A DNA stretch of 64,000 nt from Cadophora sp. MPI-SDFR-AT-0126. Lineage: Eukaryota; Ascomycota; Leotiomycetes; Helotiales; Ploettnerulaceae. Positions within the stretch are counted from its first letter, which is position 1, and the number at the start of each line of letters is the position of its first letter. The notes under the pieces are model-generated. The model did no database searches and was not told the origin of the DNA. It saw nothing but the letters and a program-made list of their open reading frames with translations. Location of the stretch: positions 124,001 through 188,000 of the forward strand of contig JAGMVK010000003.1 in the NCBI GenBank assembly GCA_020747065.1, in the 5' to 3' direction. Of the stretch, positions 10,554 through 21,758 are shown in pieces. The position numbers and the translations under genes are program-made.

Positions 10554-12625
10554 TCAAATCCCTAATTTTACATAGTCGGTTCCTGTAATAAATGAGTCCT
10601 CCTTATCCTCTTCTCCAGAGCTTTCGGCGTATTCTGAGCCTACCGGCGAAGAATCGACGTACTCAGCGTATTGAGTACAAGCCTTCTCTCCACTTGATTG
10701 CGTATATATCTCTACTTCTTCGTCGTTATCAAGCTCCACTTGATATTGCAATTTAGACGCCAATAGGCCTGGGTGACCCTCTTCAGTTAGAAGTACAGCC
10801 TCTACAGCGTTGGGCTTTTTATCTGGTTCTCTCTCTCGTATCAAAAGCTCAGAATCAGGTGGAATAACCTCTCCTGCACGAACTAGTTCCTGTATCCTTT
10901 GCTTTCTTACCTTATTAATCTTCCTAGCCGCAACTCCCGCTACTCTTAGAGACTCCTTGTGTTTTCCAATAGCCTGGGAAAGTAGTCTCGTAGCTCTCTT
11001 AAGCTCTTCCATTCGTTCAGCTTCTGCCTTTGCAGAGATCTGTACTCGTAACTCAGTAACTGTAGGTGCAGAACCTCCACCATTACTCTTAATTGTACGC
11101 CGAGAAGTCTTCTTCCGTCTAGCACTTTCCTGTAGCTTTTGTTGCAAGAGAGCGTGCTCTGTAGTCGTCAAATAAGCCTTCTGGAGTTGTACCGCCGTCT
11201 CCTTCATTGCCTCTTTAAAGACCTCCACGGTATTATCAGAGAATGTCGTCGGATCTCTACCAATAAACGACTCAATTGCTGCTTTCGTCTTCCAAACCTT
11301 TTCAGAGGCAGTGTTTGAAGGAAGCTCAGGCTCCGTAGAAAGGTTTCCTTTGCTGAAAGACCGTACTCTCGTGAGGCCGGTTTTACAGCTTAACGGCCAG
11401 ATTCCGGACTCTTTGAAAGCGTTGCAAATAGTATGGGAAACTAGCGTTTCTTCTCTGATCTGGGATAGGTCTCTAAAGAAAGACGTGATTGTATATTCAA
11501 GATCTAAGCTACGCAACGCCGAATTGACGGCAAGAGAGTGGTAGTGTTTCCATGGTCTAAATATGCCGACATCTAGAGGTTGGAGAGCATGCGTTAGGTG
11601 GCTTGGAAAGTACCAAGGAAGAATATGATTCTCTTTTAAGAGCAGTTGAAAGGGCAAAAAGAAGTGAGATTCGTGGCCGTCTAAGAGCAAGAGCTTCCAC
11701 GGCTTATTTGGACCGGCATGCGAGTACTTGATCAAGTGATAGCCATATTTCATGATTACGTCGTTATTGACGTAGCCACTTGAAGAACAGACGATTGTCT
11801 CTTCACCCGTGAGGTTTGGAGACACCTAATTTTGCATGATATGTTCTCCAGGGCAGATTATAAAAGGTGGCAAAGGTTTCTGGCCATCTCCACGTACAGT
11901 TTCCGTGACCGTAACGGTTTTACGGCTTCCCTGAGTTGCAGTATATAGCTCCGTAACAGCTACAGGTACAACGACCTTCTCTGCGGAGGGGCAACCAACT
12001 CGTACACCTGATTCGTCCATATTCAAGACCTTCTTTCCTGAATTAATATGTAGCCTCCGCATCTCTTTCCCTAGAGCCTCGAACCAAGCCTTGATCTCTT
12101 CTTTAGTATGCGATTCTAGACGTATAACCTCCATAGGCTTCGTCTTCAGCGTGTGGAGTTGTACGTTCTTATTCAACTAAGTTGTGTACCACCGATCGGA
12201 GGGAGCTGATTTTGGAGGATTCTGAGACTGTATAATATCAGCAGAGGTTCACGGAAGTAAGGAGAGGCTCTTACTGCCAAAAGATGAGTAATTGCTGATT
12301 TAACCATTGCATGCGTAGCTCCAAGACCTAACTCCCATTGCTCGTGGCAATATTGAATAATCGCCGTCTCTTGCACCGGCGATAACACCTTATTATGGCC
12401 ACTACTTCCTGGCGAATCTGCGGTCCTTATACCTCCCTGAGCCTTCTTCCTCCTTGCCCTACAGATGGATTGACGTAAAGTAGACTCAGAAACACCATAT
12501 ATTCGCGCCGCAGTCTTCGACGATTCCGTTGAGTGCTCAAGAGCCCATTTCCGAGCCTCTGCGAAGGCTATATTGTAGTCTGACTTCGTGGCGTACTTGC
12601 CAAAGTAATTTCCAGGTAAGGGCAT
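10554..12625 (-). pseudogene. pogo-type DDE transposase with two in-frame TAG stops
   Basis: ATG at 12625 opens exon 1 with a psq-type helix-turn-helix (KTAARIYGVSESTLRQSI). A 47-base intron (12228-12274, GTAAGAG...TACAG) restores the frame into exon 2, giving 674 sense-or-stop codons in one frame. The DDE catalytic residues are visible in NMDESGV, LLLLDGHESH and HALQPLDVGIF. Only two lesions remain: TAG at 12177-12179 (WYTT*LNKN, where the family often has W or F) and TAG at 11826-11828 (HIMQN*VSPNLTG). Both could come from TGG by a C-to-T change on the other strand in a CpA context, the preferred target of RIP. The acidic tail ends TDYVKLGI. As sequenced the protein cannot be made in full. 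Confidence 0.88.
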
Positions 12626-12728
12626 TTGAACGATCGTAAATCGAAATGAAAATTGGTCGGTGGTGGATCACAATCGCGATTCAAAAAGTAGTGTTTTTGG
12701 TAGGAAAACGCGCTTCGCGTATCTGAGT

Positions 12729-12808
12729 TGTGACACTTTTGCTTTCCTGTGACATTTGCTTTCCCCGACTGTAAGCGAGCCCCGAGCCACAGAAGGTGGA
12801 CCGACTAG
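12729..12808 (-). repeat. right 80-base terminal inverted repeat
   Basis: Mirror copy of 10385-10464 with the same internal tandem GGAAAGCAAA units. It is followed by TA at 12809-12810. Confidence 0.92.
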
Positions 12809-14249
12809 TAGATCCCCTCGACCTAGATTTTCCGATGACTCGTTCCCATTACAAGTTCCACTGGAGACAAGATAAGAGAGGCGGGATTCTGAATCCCAAG
12901 GTAGTGGGTTCATCCTACTATTGTAACCAGCTTACCGTTGGAACTTTCCACGGCAGCAAAGCCACATGCATGCGAAAGGCAATGATACGGTGCCAATTCT
13001 CTGGGCGAGAAGAGTCGCTTCAGAAGCTTCAGATGATAGATAAGTCAATTCGCCTGTCATTCAACTTTGATTGGCCAGAAGTTATCAATGCTGACCTCGA
13101 GAAGTTGATCCATCAGTTGTGCACGCACTCGCCCATTGGCCTCTTCAGCCGACAAATCTGCCACGAGATCAAGCCTGGAGATTAGGAATGGCATGGATTT
13201 TGGCCGGAGAGAAACAAAAGAAGCCCAAAGAAACAGCTCTGGACAGACCACTTTCGGGTCAAGCAATACTTTGTTTGTATCGTGGTATCCAATGCAATCT
13301 GTGTAGCTTGTTTAGCTCGAAAACCAAGCACAACTATCACATCTCGTATATCATGCCCACATAGCGGCTCGACGAATTACAGCCGCCATATTTGCTAGAA
13401 TCCCAAGGGCGCCTAGCAGGCCTTCCGATGCGCGGACGTCCAGGCGCTCTTGAAAATGCATGGCGTCATCAAAAGCAGAAACATCAAGAGCTGGACCAAC
13501 AACTGGCGGCTATGTGAAGTCAACGACTAGAAGATTGAAAAGATCTCAAATGGTATAAGGTCATTCATTCTTAGGGTGCTACAAGATCCGTACGACGTGA
13601 TTGCCCGACTCAACTTTACTTCCCGCCAAGTTCCTTCTGCAGGCCATATATCTTGAATATCGAATCATCAGATGAGACTTCCAAGATGTTTCCATGCGAG
13701 CGGTTCCAACACACGTGATGTGATTATAGGGCCTCCTTGCTTTTCGCATCTGTTGCTGTCCGCTCAAGTCATCAGCTTTATGAGCATGAATCTGACAGCC
13801 TTGCTGATTTTCTTCCTTTCTGTTCAAAAATGACCACTTCCGATTCTGAATATAAACGAGTGTCATATCGCAATGCCGTCTTGACTTTTCTCTGACTTTG
13901 AAACTCGGTGAATGATCCCGTCATTCACTCTATCTGTTCGAGAAGTTACTGTCCATGATCCTGTGCTTTTCATCATGGCCCTTTCCTCTTGACATGCCCA
14001 ATTGACTGCACCTGCCATTCACCGCACAGGTATTGATGGATCACTAACCACTGTCGCGTCCATCTCCACGGGCATTTATATCTACTTTGCACCGAGGACA
14101 TCTTAATGTTCTGTACTGCACGTCCAAACGCATCCTCGCAACCCTCTTTTCCAACAATGCATCAGCTTCAGTACGAATCTCAGGTCCTGTGAGCAGCCAT
14201 TCTTGGACTTCTCTCGCACTGGACATACTTTATCCATGGCGAACACCAC
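12809..14249. other. intergenic with a doubtful 117-codon ORF
   Basis: An ATG at 12834 opens a 117-codon plus-strand frame to 13185 (MTRSHYKFHWRQDK...ICHEIKPGD) of average composition; I recognise nothing in it. It may be debris of a gene interrupted by the transposon. The rest up to the P450 pseudogene shows no convincing coding. Confidence 0.35.
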
Positions 14250-16206
14250 ATGCTGGCTCCAGTCTATGGCTGTCTCTTCGTTGCTCTGCTTCCAGTCTTG
14301 TACTTCCTCGAGCTGCACATCCACAACGCCACATCTCTGGCCATCCAGGCAGAGTTAGAAGTCGTTACAGCATACCTCGTCTCTCTCTTCGCAAGTATGC
14401 TCATTTACAGAGTATACTTCCACCGTCTCCGCACCTTCCCCGTTCCTTTCAGCGCAAGACTCTCGAAGATTTGGCATGCCTGGCAGGTTAGACACTCGCA
14501 GAACCATCTCGTCATGGATAATTTGTACCACAACTATGGAACATTTGTACGAACAAGTGAGTAACGTCTACTATTCTACAAAATAGGAACTGATATTGAC
14601 TTCTATTCCAGGTCCCGAGGAAATCACCATCTTCCATCCGGTGCCCTTGTCGCTATGAATGGACTTGGCAGCACCTGCACCAGATCCGACTGGTATGATG
14701 GGCTTTCTCCCCTCCAAAGTCTCGCCAACATTCGAAATCCCATTGTACACGACCAGAGACGGCGTATCTGGGACAAAGCATTCAGTGCAGCAGGTATGCC
14801 CACCACACAAACCAACCCGGAAGCTCTAACTGACTTGCCTAGCTGTACGAGACTACGACTCCAGAATTGTGAAGTACGCCGAACAGCTTAACCAGCTCAT
14901 TGCTGCATCTGTGGATCATCCTGTCAAAGTCTATGCCAAATTCGGGTTCTTTACATCCGACGTGATGAGCGATCTCTCGTTTGGGAAATCTTTCGGCCAG
15001 TTGGTAGAGGATAAATTCCACCATTCGGTGTTGGGAGTCCGCGAATTCATGGGCGTCTCTGGAACTATGAGTCCCATTCCTTGGTGAGTCCTTCGTCATA
15101 ACCTTTCGGGACCTATCTCTCCATCTCTGGTACCAGCAGCATGGTTCATAAGATTGTGCCATTCCAAAGAGTGGCCCAATATGCTAAATCTGCCATTTAG
15201 GTTCGGACGACTAGCAATAAGCCCATGATGCAGCTCAACGGCTGGGAATCTCTGATGAACTTCACCAAGGATAGCTTGAGAAAGCGAATGATGGTAAACT
15301 CACATCCTTCTCCAGATGGGGTAATGGTGAGCTTAGCTGACTTGATCGCATTAGAATGAGCCCCCCGTTCCAGATATTGCTTCGTATTTGCTGAGTGCGT
15401 CCGCCGGTCGTCTGGAGGAAGATTCGAATATCTCGATGGCGATGCTCTCGTGTTGGACATCGTTGGCAGGCAAGAAGCACGTCCCTCTCAAACACTGCAT
15501 TGGTCTAGAATCGAGCCCACTTGTAGTGATCAGACGTCAACAGCCTTGATTACTCTATTTGCGCAACTCGCTCGCTCCCCAAAGTACCAGGACCAGATTT
15601 TTGAAGAAGTCCAGAAGATCTCTTCAGTCAGACTTCCTAGCAGTCTTGAGACTCCCGATCCTGAAGAGCGTCATCATGGAAACCTTGCGACTATGGCCTC
15701 CTCTCCTAACAGGTATTGGTAGAGTAGTCCCAGCTGGAGGTCTCACCATTGCTGGAAGATACATTCCAGGTGGAACGACAGTTTTTGCACCTCGCTAAAC
15801 GATTGCCATATGTGAGTAGATCTCTGCAATGTTTGCTATCGATGTGCTAATGGTCACCGGTGGAGAGTTGCTTCGAGAAGGCTACTGAATTCATCCCCGA
15901 GCGCTGGACAACAAGACCTGAAATTATTATCGACAAGCGAGCCTACAATCCGTTCTCGATGGGTAAGGACTTCCTTCAGCTCGAACACGTACTTGCTGCT
16001 AACACTGTTCAGGCCGCTACTCATGTGTTGGACAGCGACTGGCGATGAAAAAAATCTCACATCGTACTGCCCTGCTTGTTTCCAAGTACACTGTTGAATT
16101 TGGGCCTGATGATGATGGAACTCGCTGTTTTCGGGATATGCAGGATAATCTCGCGATGAATCCGGGACGTCTGGATCTTGTTTTTAGACTTCGGAAGGCT
16201 GATTGA
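14250..16206 (+). pseudogene. cytochrome P450, broken
   Basis: The N-terminal membrane anchor starts at ATG 14250 (VYGCLFVALLPVLYFLEL and a second hydrophobic helix) and leads into the P450 opening VRTSPEEITIFHP. Recognisable pieces follow in changing frames: SDWYDGLSPLQ, FTSDVMSDLSFGKSF, DQTSTALITLFAQLARSP (I-helix end), METLRLWPPLLTGIGRVVP (K-helix with ETLR), EFIPERW (PERF-type), and the heme loop FSMG/RYSCVGQRLA split by an intron. Lesions include a missing base near 14655, a frame change near 15640, a TAA within the PR*TIAI motif near 15796 and a scrambled stretch around 15480-15530. The family resembles tryprostatin-hydroxylase-type fungal P450s. With several independent breaks this is almost certainly non-functional. 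Confidence 0.8.
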
Positions 16207-16536
16207 GGGAGTGGCAGGTGTAGCTGGGAAGCAATAGAGCGAATCTTTGGAACAGAACGGCATTCCGCTGAGCCACTTGCTCGTTGCTGTTGAGCAGATC
16301 CTAAGCTATTCACTATCAAGCCGATTTTCACATGAACTTCTTACGGAGCGGTGGCTGGACGCGAAAGTGTTGTGCCCGAACATGTTCAATTTGCTTGATG
16401 AGTGGGATGCATCGAGTGGACTCGTGCGCGAACCTCACCGATACCACCTGATACCTCGATTTTTGAATCCAGGAAGACTGATCACTCATTCACGATGAGC
16501 ACGCATAGGTGTCATTCCACACATCATTCCAATTTT

Positions 16537-18555
16537 CTACCTCAAACCTAACACGGTCTTCTCCATAACCTTCACACCATCCCTTACACTAGGAGAAAAA
16601 TGCTTCCTCAACAGTTCCCCCTCCCAGATAGTAGCCGCATACGGATTGCTCCCCTCAACCTCACCAGTCAGCGCATCAAAGACACCATCCCCCCTCCTCT
16701 CCTCCGTATTCCACAACGACGCCACCTTCTTCTCCTGGATCTTCGTGACTTTACCGAGAAAAGTGGTCATCGCAATACACGACTTCTCTGGTAGATGCAG
16801 TGATACCGTAGCTAGCTGCTTTGTGAAGGCTGCTATTCTTAGAGGTGGTACGGCGCGTGCGGCGAGAGCGGGTGTGAGAATGGAGGAGAGAGAGCGGAGG
16901 AGGAGCACGGTTGTTGTTTGGATGTTGACTTTGTTCTCGGAGTGTGTCCAGGTGGGCATGTTGGGGTCGGGAAGATGCAGGGATTTTGCGTTGCGTTCGA
17001 TGTCTGGGTTGAGGGAGAGGGCGTGGAGGGTGCGGTAGAGATGGGTGATGAAGAAGCTGAGATCTAGACTCAGTGATGCTTGAGCTTTGGCGGCGTCCTG
17101 GCCCTCGAGCAGGGCGAATGCCGTGATGATACAGAGGAGTGCTTCGCGGGTCAAATTTCGCTCTGTCTCGATATCCTCTGGGTCCTCTTCAACATCGTCG
17201 CCAGTCTCGGCATGACCGATCAGATCTTTCAGGGCTTCTAGGAGATCGCCGAACAAATCCTGGTTGATGAGATGCGCATAACGGGCTAATCCTTCCAACA
17301 CAGCACCCATAAGATGTGGAGATCTTAATTTTAAGATCCGCAGGTAGGTGACGAACACCAGCTTCAACGTCTCTGATTGCATTCGATCGCGGTCTTCGTG
17401 ACTGACAGTTGCATCCGCCTGTTGCATCTCTTTCTCGACAATCTTCCGTTCTTTCATCAGTTTCCTCTCCTTCTTCGTCCGGAACACCCTCTTCTCCTTG
17501 GCCTTCCTCTCAAACTTGTTCTCGGGTTTGTCAACATGGTTTGTTGAAGCCCTCCACGAGAATTCTGTCAGCAGTCGTAGATGGAGAAAGGTATTCAATA
17601 CACTCTCGTCCACGCGGTATGACCTCTCCTTCATCATTCTCGTGAGTATTGACACCGCATCCAAAGAAGGAGTTCCGTCTTCGTCGTTTTTAAACAGACT
17701 TTCTATTGTCTCCCTGCACTTCACAAAATCCTCATCCATCATCCTCGTGCTGAGCTTCTTGACGAGGATCTTCAGTAGATCCCCACGGAAATTGAAATGC
17801 GGTACCTCGGTCAGGAGAGTACATGCACAAGAGATAGCGACACTTCCTAAACTTGGACCGCTGTCTTTTGAGCTTCTAGATCTGCCAGATCTTCCAGACT
17901 GAGAAAGCTTAGACAATTCTCGAATATATCCTTGATATCCACCAACCAGCGCCTGTTCATATGCCCGCAGTTTTCGTACCTCCTTCGACACCCTTGTCTC
18001 CATATCCTCCTCTGATAACGGCCGTATCCGATACCCTGGGATCACATCTTTGTACACGGCCAATTGGACTCTCAGAGCCAATTTCTTAATCGTGGTATTG
18101 TGCGATTGCCCAAATTGGGCCAAGGCTTTGAAAGCTCCAACGTGCTCCTCCGGATCCTCCTGCGTGACCATCAATGCAATCCGAGCCATTTCCTCCTGCG
18201 CCTCGAGTATCTGCTGTCGCATTGGGACCGTAGGTTTCTGCTCGACCGGCTCTTCTTCTGATTCCTCGGCACCCAGCCATTCCATGTCACTCTCGTCGTC
18301 CTTGACCTCCTCGGCGACCTCGAGTTCCTGGATTCGTCCATCGGATGTCTTGATCGGTAGTCGTGTACTCTCCTTGTCCTTCTTCTTCCCTTTGCGAGGT
18401 CTTGTCTCGTAGTCCTGCTCTAAATTCCAACTCGATGCTTGCTTGAAGAATGTGCTTGGTTCGGAGGCATTGTCGAGGGTCGAAGGAGAGGAATCTTCAC
18501 CATCCGTAGGAGGCGGAGTCAGCTTTCGCCTCTTGACTGCTGGGACTCTGGCCAT
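16537..18555 (-). CDS. NOC3: nucleolar complex-associated protein 3 (Noc3)
   Basis: Single-exon gene of 672 residues, close to yeast Noc3 (663). The ATG at 18555 gives MARVPAVKRRKLTPPP; the frame upstream lacks a better start. A basic/acidic N-terminus is followed by the NOC3p region (QQILEAQEEMARIALMVTQEDPEEHVGAFKALAQ, about 160-260) and a C-terminal CBF/Mak21-type region (VLLLRSLSSILTP...EGELLRKHFSPSVR). A lysine/arginine-rich run (RKAKEKRVFRTKKERKLMKERK) sits mid-protein. Noc3 works with Noc2 in maturation and nuclear transport of pre-60S particles and is also linked to replication initiation in yeast. It lies head to head with NIP7, another 60S factor, 224 bases away. Confidence 0.93.
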   Translation of the reverse strand: MARVPAVKRRKLTPPPTDGEDSSPSTLDNASEPSTFFKQASSWNLEQDYETRPRKGKKKDKESTRLPIKTSDGRIQELEVAEEVKDDESDMEWLGAEESEEEPVEQKPTVPMRQQILEAQEEMARIALMVTQEDPEEHVGAFKALAQFGQSHNTTIKKLALRVQLAVYKDVIPGYRIRPLSEEDMETRVSKEVRKLRAYEQALVGGYQGYIRELSKLSQSGRSGRSRSSKDSGPSLGSVAISCACTLLTEVPHFNFRGDLLKILVKKLSTRMMDEDFVKCRETIESLFKNDEDGTPSLDAVSILTRMMKERSYRVDESVLNTFLHLRLLTEFSWRASTNHVDKPENKFERKAKEKRVFRTKKERKLMKERKIVEKEMQQADATVSHEDRDRMQSETLKLVFVTYLRILKLRSPHLMGAVLEGLARYAHLINQDLFGDLLEALKDLIGHAETGDDVEEDPEDIETERNLTREALLCIITAFALLEGQDAAKAQASLSLDLSFFITHLYRTLHALSLNPDIERNAKSLHLPDPNMPTWTHSENKVNIQTTTVLLLRSLSSILTPALAARAVPPLRIAAFTKQLATVSLHLPEKSCIAMTTFLGKVTKIQEKKVASLWNTEERRGDGVFDALTGEVEGSNPYAATIWEGELLRKHFSPSVRDGVKVMEKTVLGLR

Positions 18556-18779
18556 TTTATTAATGGTTGTGGCTGGGATTTTGGAATTTGAGAGTATTTC
18601 GAACTGGACTGGCAGGGAAATTTTGAGCCATGCGGCCCGCGTCGAGGAAAATTCATCGGATCGGAAAAACTTCCCCACCCGATCTCTCAAAAAAAAATAT
18701 TCAGAGCTTCAGAAAATCACAGAGGAACTTCCCAGAGAACAAACACACACTCACCACAGCACCACTAATCATCTTCACA
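18556..18779. promoter_or_regulatory. bidirectional promoter between NOC3 and NIP7
   Basis: Only 224 bases separate the two start codons. By eye there is an AT-core element GAAATTTTGA near 18616 and a TTCATCGG near 18655, loosely resembling the RRPE and PAC elements that co-regulate yeast ribosome-biogenesis genes. The match is imperfect and the assignment is inference. CT/CA-rich sequence precedes the NIP7 start. Confidence 0.5.
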
Positions 18780-19401
18780 ATGCGCCCTCTGACCGAAGAA
18801 GAGACGCAGACCCTGTTTGCAAAATTGGCGAACTATACTGGCAATTCATTAAAGAATCTGATTGCCCCTCTGGACAATAGCCCGAACGCTGATCGATTCG
18901 TCTTCCGCCTCCACCAGGTTTGTCTTGCACCAGCTCTTCACAGATACTGTGCGCTTGCTAACTCTTATGCAGTCCAGATGCTATTATGTGCGTTTGTCTC
19001 TCGCCAACCTCGCTGTGTCGGTAGCCAGAGAGAAACTCCTGTCGCTAGGTACCTGTCTGGGAAAGTTTACGAAAACCGGAAAGTTCAGATTGCATATTAC
19101 GGCGCTCCCTATCCTCGCAGAACATGCACGATATAAGGTCTGGGTGAAGGCAAACGGTGAAATGCCGTTCTTGTACGGTGGTCATATTGTGAAGGCGCAT
19201 GTTGGAAGATGGTCGGATGATTGCCCAGAGCATCAAGGTGTAATAATCTACTCGATGAACGACACACCATTGGGCTTTGGCGTTACAGCAAGAAGTACAC
19301 AGGAGGCACGGCGATTGGATCCAACGGGGATTACATGTTTCAGACAGGCAGATTGCGGAGAGTATCTGAGAGACGAGGATAGTTTGTTCGCGACTAGCTG
19401 A
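18780..19401 (+). CDS. NIP7: 60S ribosome subunit biogenesis protein Nip7
   Basis: Two exons: 18780-18917 and 18973-19401, with a 55-base intron (GTTTGTC...GCTAAC...TGCAG). The protein is about 188 residues, nearly identical in layout to Nip7 of other fungi: MRPLTEEETQTLFAKLANYTGNSL at the start, SLGTCLGKFTKTGKFRLHITAL in the middle, and a C-terminal PUA domain (KVWVKANGEMPFLYGG...GFGVTARSTQEARRLDPTGI) ending LFATS. Nip7 binds pre-60S particles and is needed for 27S pre-rRNA processing. The first intron breaks the frame right after RLHQ, so the uninterrupted ORF in another frame there is spurious. Confidence 0.96.
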
Positions 19402-19859
19402 GATGCTGGGGAGGAATTGGCGTGGCATTGCAGGCGTTGGGGAACGGATATCTGGTGTTCTATGGCGTCTATATTCTGCTAGCTCGAGTAAATGTGAAAG
19501 GGCTCGCGGGTTGCTGTGTTTCACAGGGGCTATTATCTTCACTTGTTGTTGCATGATTGTTATATCTACAAGCCAGCTCGGTGCCCAGGCGCAAGACAAA
19601 CTTTTGAACACACCCGAGACAACAATTGTGTGAAAAGTTTCCCCCTATATCACCATAAAAATCCAAGAACTTGCATTGTTAAAAGCAAAAGTAGATTTCT
19701 CGAAGAAAATGCATGCGGAGAAACGTTCTTCCAACCCCTGTAAATATCTTGGATTGCTTCTCTTGCCCATTCAGACCACGAAAGGTAGGCAAATTCGCGA
19801 CACCCCCGACTACACCGTCTCTTTATCCTACTCGAAATGTATTAAATCTCCTTCAAATC
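19402..19859. other. intergenic, NIP7 3' end and MRH4 upstream region
   Basis: No separate gene seen. The MRH4 frame stays open back to about 19713, but the family-like start is ATG 19860, so this holds the NIP7 terminator and MRH4 promoter. Confidence 0.5.
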
Positions 19860-21758
19860 ATGTTGCGACCAAAGCCATCTACATGTCTGCTTTGCACTTT
19901 CAGAGCAGCTCGGCTTCACACCGCAGCAGCCAAATGCCGTGCCCAGCAGACAGCGAGTCTATATCAAGCCTCAAAGGCAAATGCGCGACCAAATCGTATG
20001 GGACTTGCAAAAGCTAGAGTGGTTGGCTCAGATGGGAGTCAATCAAATGAACCAGGACGTGCTGGAAGACGGCGTCAAGATGGGCCATTCGGGGGCATGA
20101 ATTTGAAGGTCGCAGGAATCAGAGGGATCCCCGAGCGAGGGCAGGGCAGCAGATCAGACAACACAACGGCGACATCAAGGAGTGAAGGACCTCAGCGACC
20201 AGTCGGAAGAGGATCGAAAGATCGGAAGGATCGCGGCTTTAAAGCACTGAAGATGCAGAGATCATTGGCCCCCGTGTCTTACGATCAGAGGTCAAGAATC
20301 AAGGAACGAATCGCAGAGGTGGACTCGTTCAACCACTTCAATCTTCTGGATTCTGTCAAGGCAGCAATACCAACACAGGCATTACAGGGAATGCAGGATC
20401 TTGTACCAACTCCAGTTCAGAAGATTGCGATACCAAGACTACTGGGGGACAAAAGTTCGAAGAGAAGAAAGGATACGACACGAGAAGAGTTCTTGATTGC
20501 TGCAGAGACTGGATCTGGGAAGACTTTATCATATGTGCTTCCCATGATAAATGCTGTGAAGCTGGCCGAACAAGAAGATGCGGATATCGAAGCACACGAA
20601 AAAGCCCTTGCGGAGGAGCGTCGCCGACAAAATGATTTGACTCTTGTTTCCCCTCCTCTGTCAAATATGCCTCATCCTACGACTGGACGACCACGAGCGA
20701 TCATTCTCGTACCAACTGCAGAACTCGTTACTCAAGTTGGAAATCTTGTCAAAAGCCTCTCGCATACTATCAAGTTTCGCTCTGCTGTCATTTCATCATC
20801 CTTTAGTGGCACCGTTATTCGAAACCGCCTTTTCTCACCCAAGGGAATCGACATTCTAGTCTCTACACCTCATTTACTCGCCTCCATTGCCGACTCGGAT
20901 CCAAACGTTCTTTCCAGAGTTACTCACTTAATTGTCGACGAAGCTGATTCTCTCATGGACCGTGGTTTTGCTCCTCTCACTTCAGCGATTATCGATCGTG
21001 CCACCCCGTCTCTCAAGCAGCTCATTCTGTGCTCTGCAACAATCCCAAGGAGTCTTGACGGCTACCTCCGAAAGCGATTTCCCGACATTCAACGTCTAGT
21101 TACACCCAACCTCCACGCCATTCCTCGTCGTGTTCAGCTTGGTGTTGTTGACGTCGAGCGAGCTCCTTATCAAGGAAACAAAAACCTCGCTTGTGCCGAT
21201 GCGATTTGGTCGATCGGAAAAGCAGCAGCTGATCATGATGGACCAGTCAAGGGGATGATTGACGTGAAGCGAATCCTGGTTTTCGTCAATGAGCGAGAAA
21301 AGACGCAAGAAGTTGCGGAATATCTCGCCTCGAAGGGAATCGATGCAATTGCGCTGAGTCGGGACACTCCTGACCACAGGCAGTCTGAGATGCTTGCTTC
21401 CTTCACTTCTGCAGAGCCTCTCAATGCTCCCAAGGCAGAGCATCCGGGATCTCTCGCCGACAATCAGCCTAATTATGTACCCATGGGCCATGTTGCTCCT
21501 CCCGTCAAGCGGAAATTGAACAACGTGAAGGTCGTAGTGACCACTGACTTGGGCTCAAGAGGTATCGACACCCTAGCTGTAAGACATGTTATTTTGTATG
21601 ACGTACCGCATTCAACGATAGACTTCATTCATAGACTTGGACGAACGGGACGGATGGGGAGGAGAGGACGGGGCATTGTACTTGTGGGCAAGAATGACAG
21701 AAGGGATGTCGTGGCGGAGGTCAAGGATGGCATGTTTAAGGGACAGGCTCTCATATAG
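19860..21758 (+). CDS. MRH4: mitochondrial DEAD-box RNA helicase Mrh4
   Basis: Intronless, 632 residues from ATG 19860. The N-terminus (MLRPKPSTCLLCTFRAARLHT) is rich in Arg and lacks acidic residues, as in mitochondrial presequences. Helicase motifs in order: Q-motif region VPTPVQKIAIP, motif I AETGSGKT (about 215), PTAEL (Ia), DEAD as VDEADSL (about 358), SAT (about 393), motif V TDLGSRGID and motif VI HRLGRTGR (about 590). Long family insertions are present in both RecA domains. In yeast Mrh4 acts in assembly of the large mitochondrial ribosomal subunit. An upstream in-frame ATG near 19713 would extend the protein by 49 residues but gives a less typical start. Confidence 0.93.
   Translation: MLRPKPSTCLLCTFRAARLHTAAAKCRAQQTASLYQASKANARPNRMGLAKARVVGSDGSQSNEPGRAGRRRQDGPFGGMNLKVAGIRGIPERGQGSRSDNTTATSRSEGPQRPVGRGSKDRKDRGFKALKMQRSLAPVSYDQRSRIKERIAEVDSFNHFNLLDSVKAAIPTQALQGMQDLVPTPVQKIAIPRLLGDKSSKRRKDTTREEFLIAAETGSGKTLSYVLPMINAVKLAEQEDADIEAHEKALAEERRRQNDLTLVSPPLSNMPHPTTGRPRAIILVPTAELVTQVGNLVKSLSHTIKFRSAVISSSFSGTVIRNRLFSPKGIDILVSTPHLLASIADSDPNVLSRVTHLIVDEADSLMDRGFAPLTSAIIDRATPSLKQLILCSATIPRSLDGYLRKRFPDIQRLVTPNLHAIPRRVQLGVVDVERAPYQGNKNLACADAIWSIGKAAADHDGPVKGMIDVKRILVFVNEREKTQEVAEYLASKGIDAIALSRDTPDHRQSEMLASFTSAEPLNAPKAEHPGSLADNQPNYVPMGHVAPPVKRKLNNVKVVVTTDLGSRGIDTLAVRHVILYDVPHSTIDFIHRLGRTGRMGRRGRGIVLVGKNDRRDVVAEVKDGMFKGQALI

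Larger units (their letters stand above)
10385..12808 (-). mobile_element. pogo/Tigger-like DNA transposon with perfect 80-base inverted repeats
   Basis: The 2424-base element starts and ends with CTAGTCGGTCCACC / GGTGGACCGACTAG. The two terminal repeats are identical over 80 bases (10385-10464 and 12729-12808), and TA is duplicated on both sides (10383-10384, 12809-12810). It encodes one transposase on the minus strand. Identical ends and an otherwise open transposase frame point to a fairly recent insertion. Confidence 0.92.

Noticed and set aside
12228..12274. Apparent frameshift in the pogo transposase
   Set aside because: It is explained by a 47-base intron with proper GTAAG and TACAG borders that restores the frame exactly.
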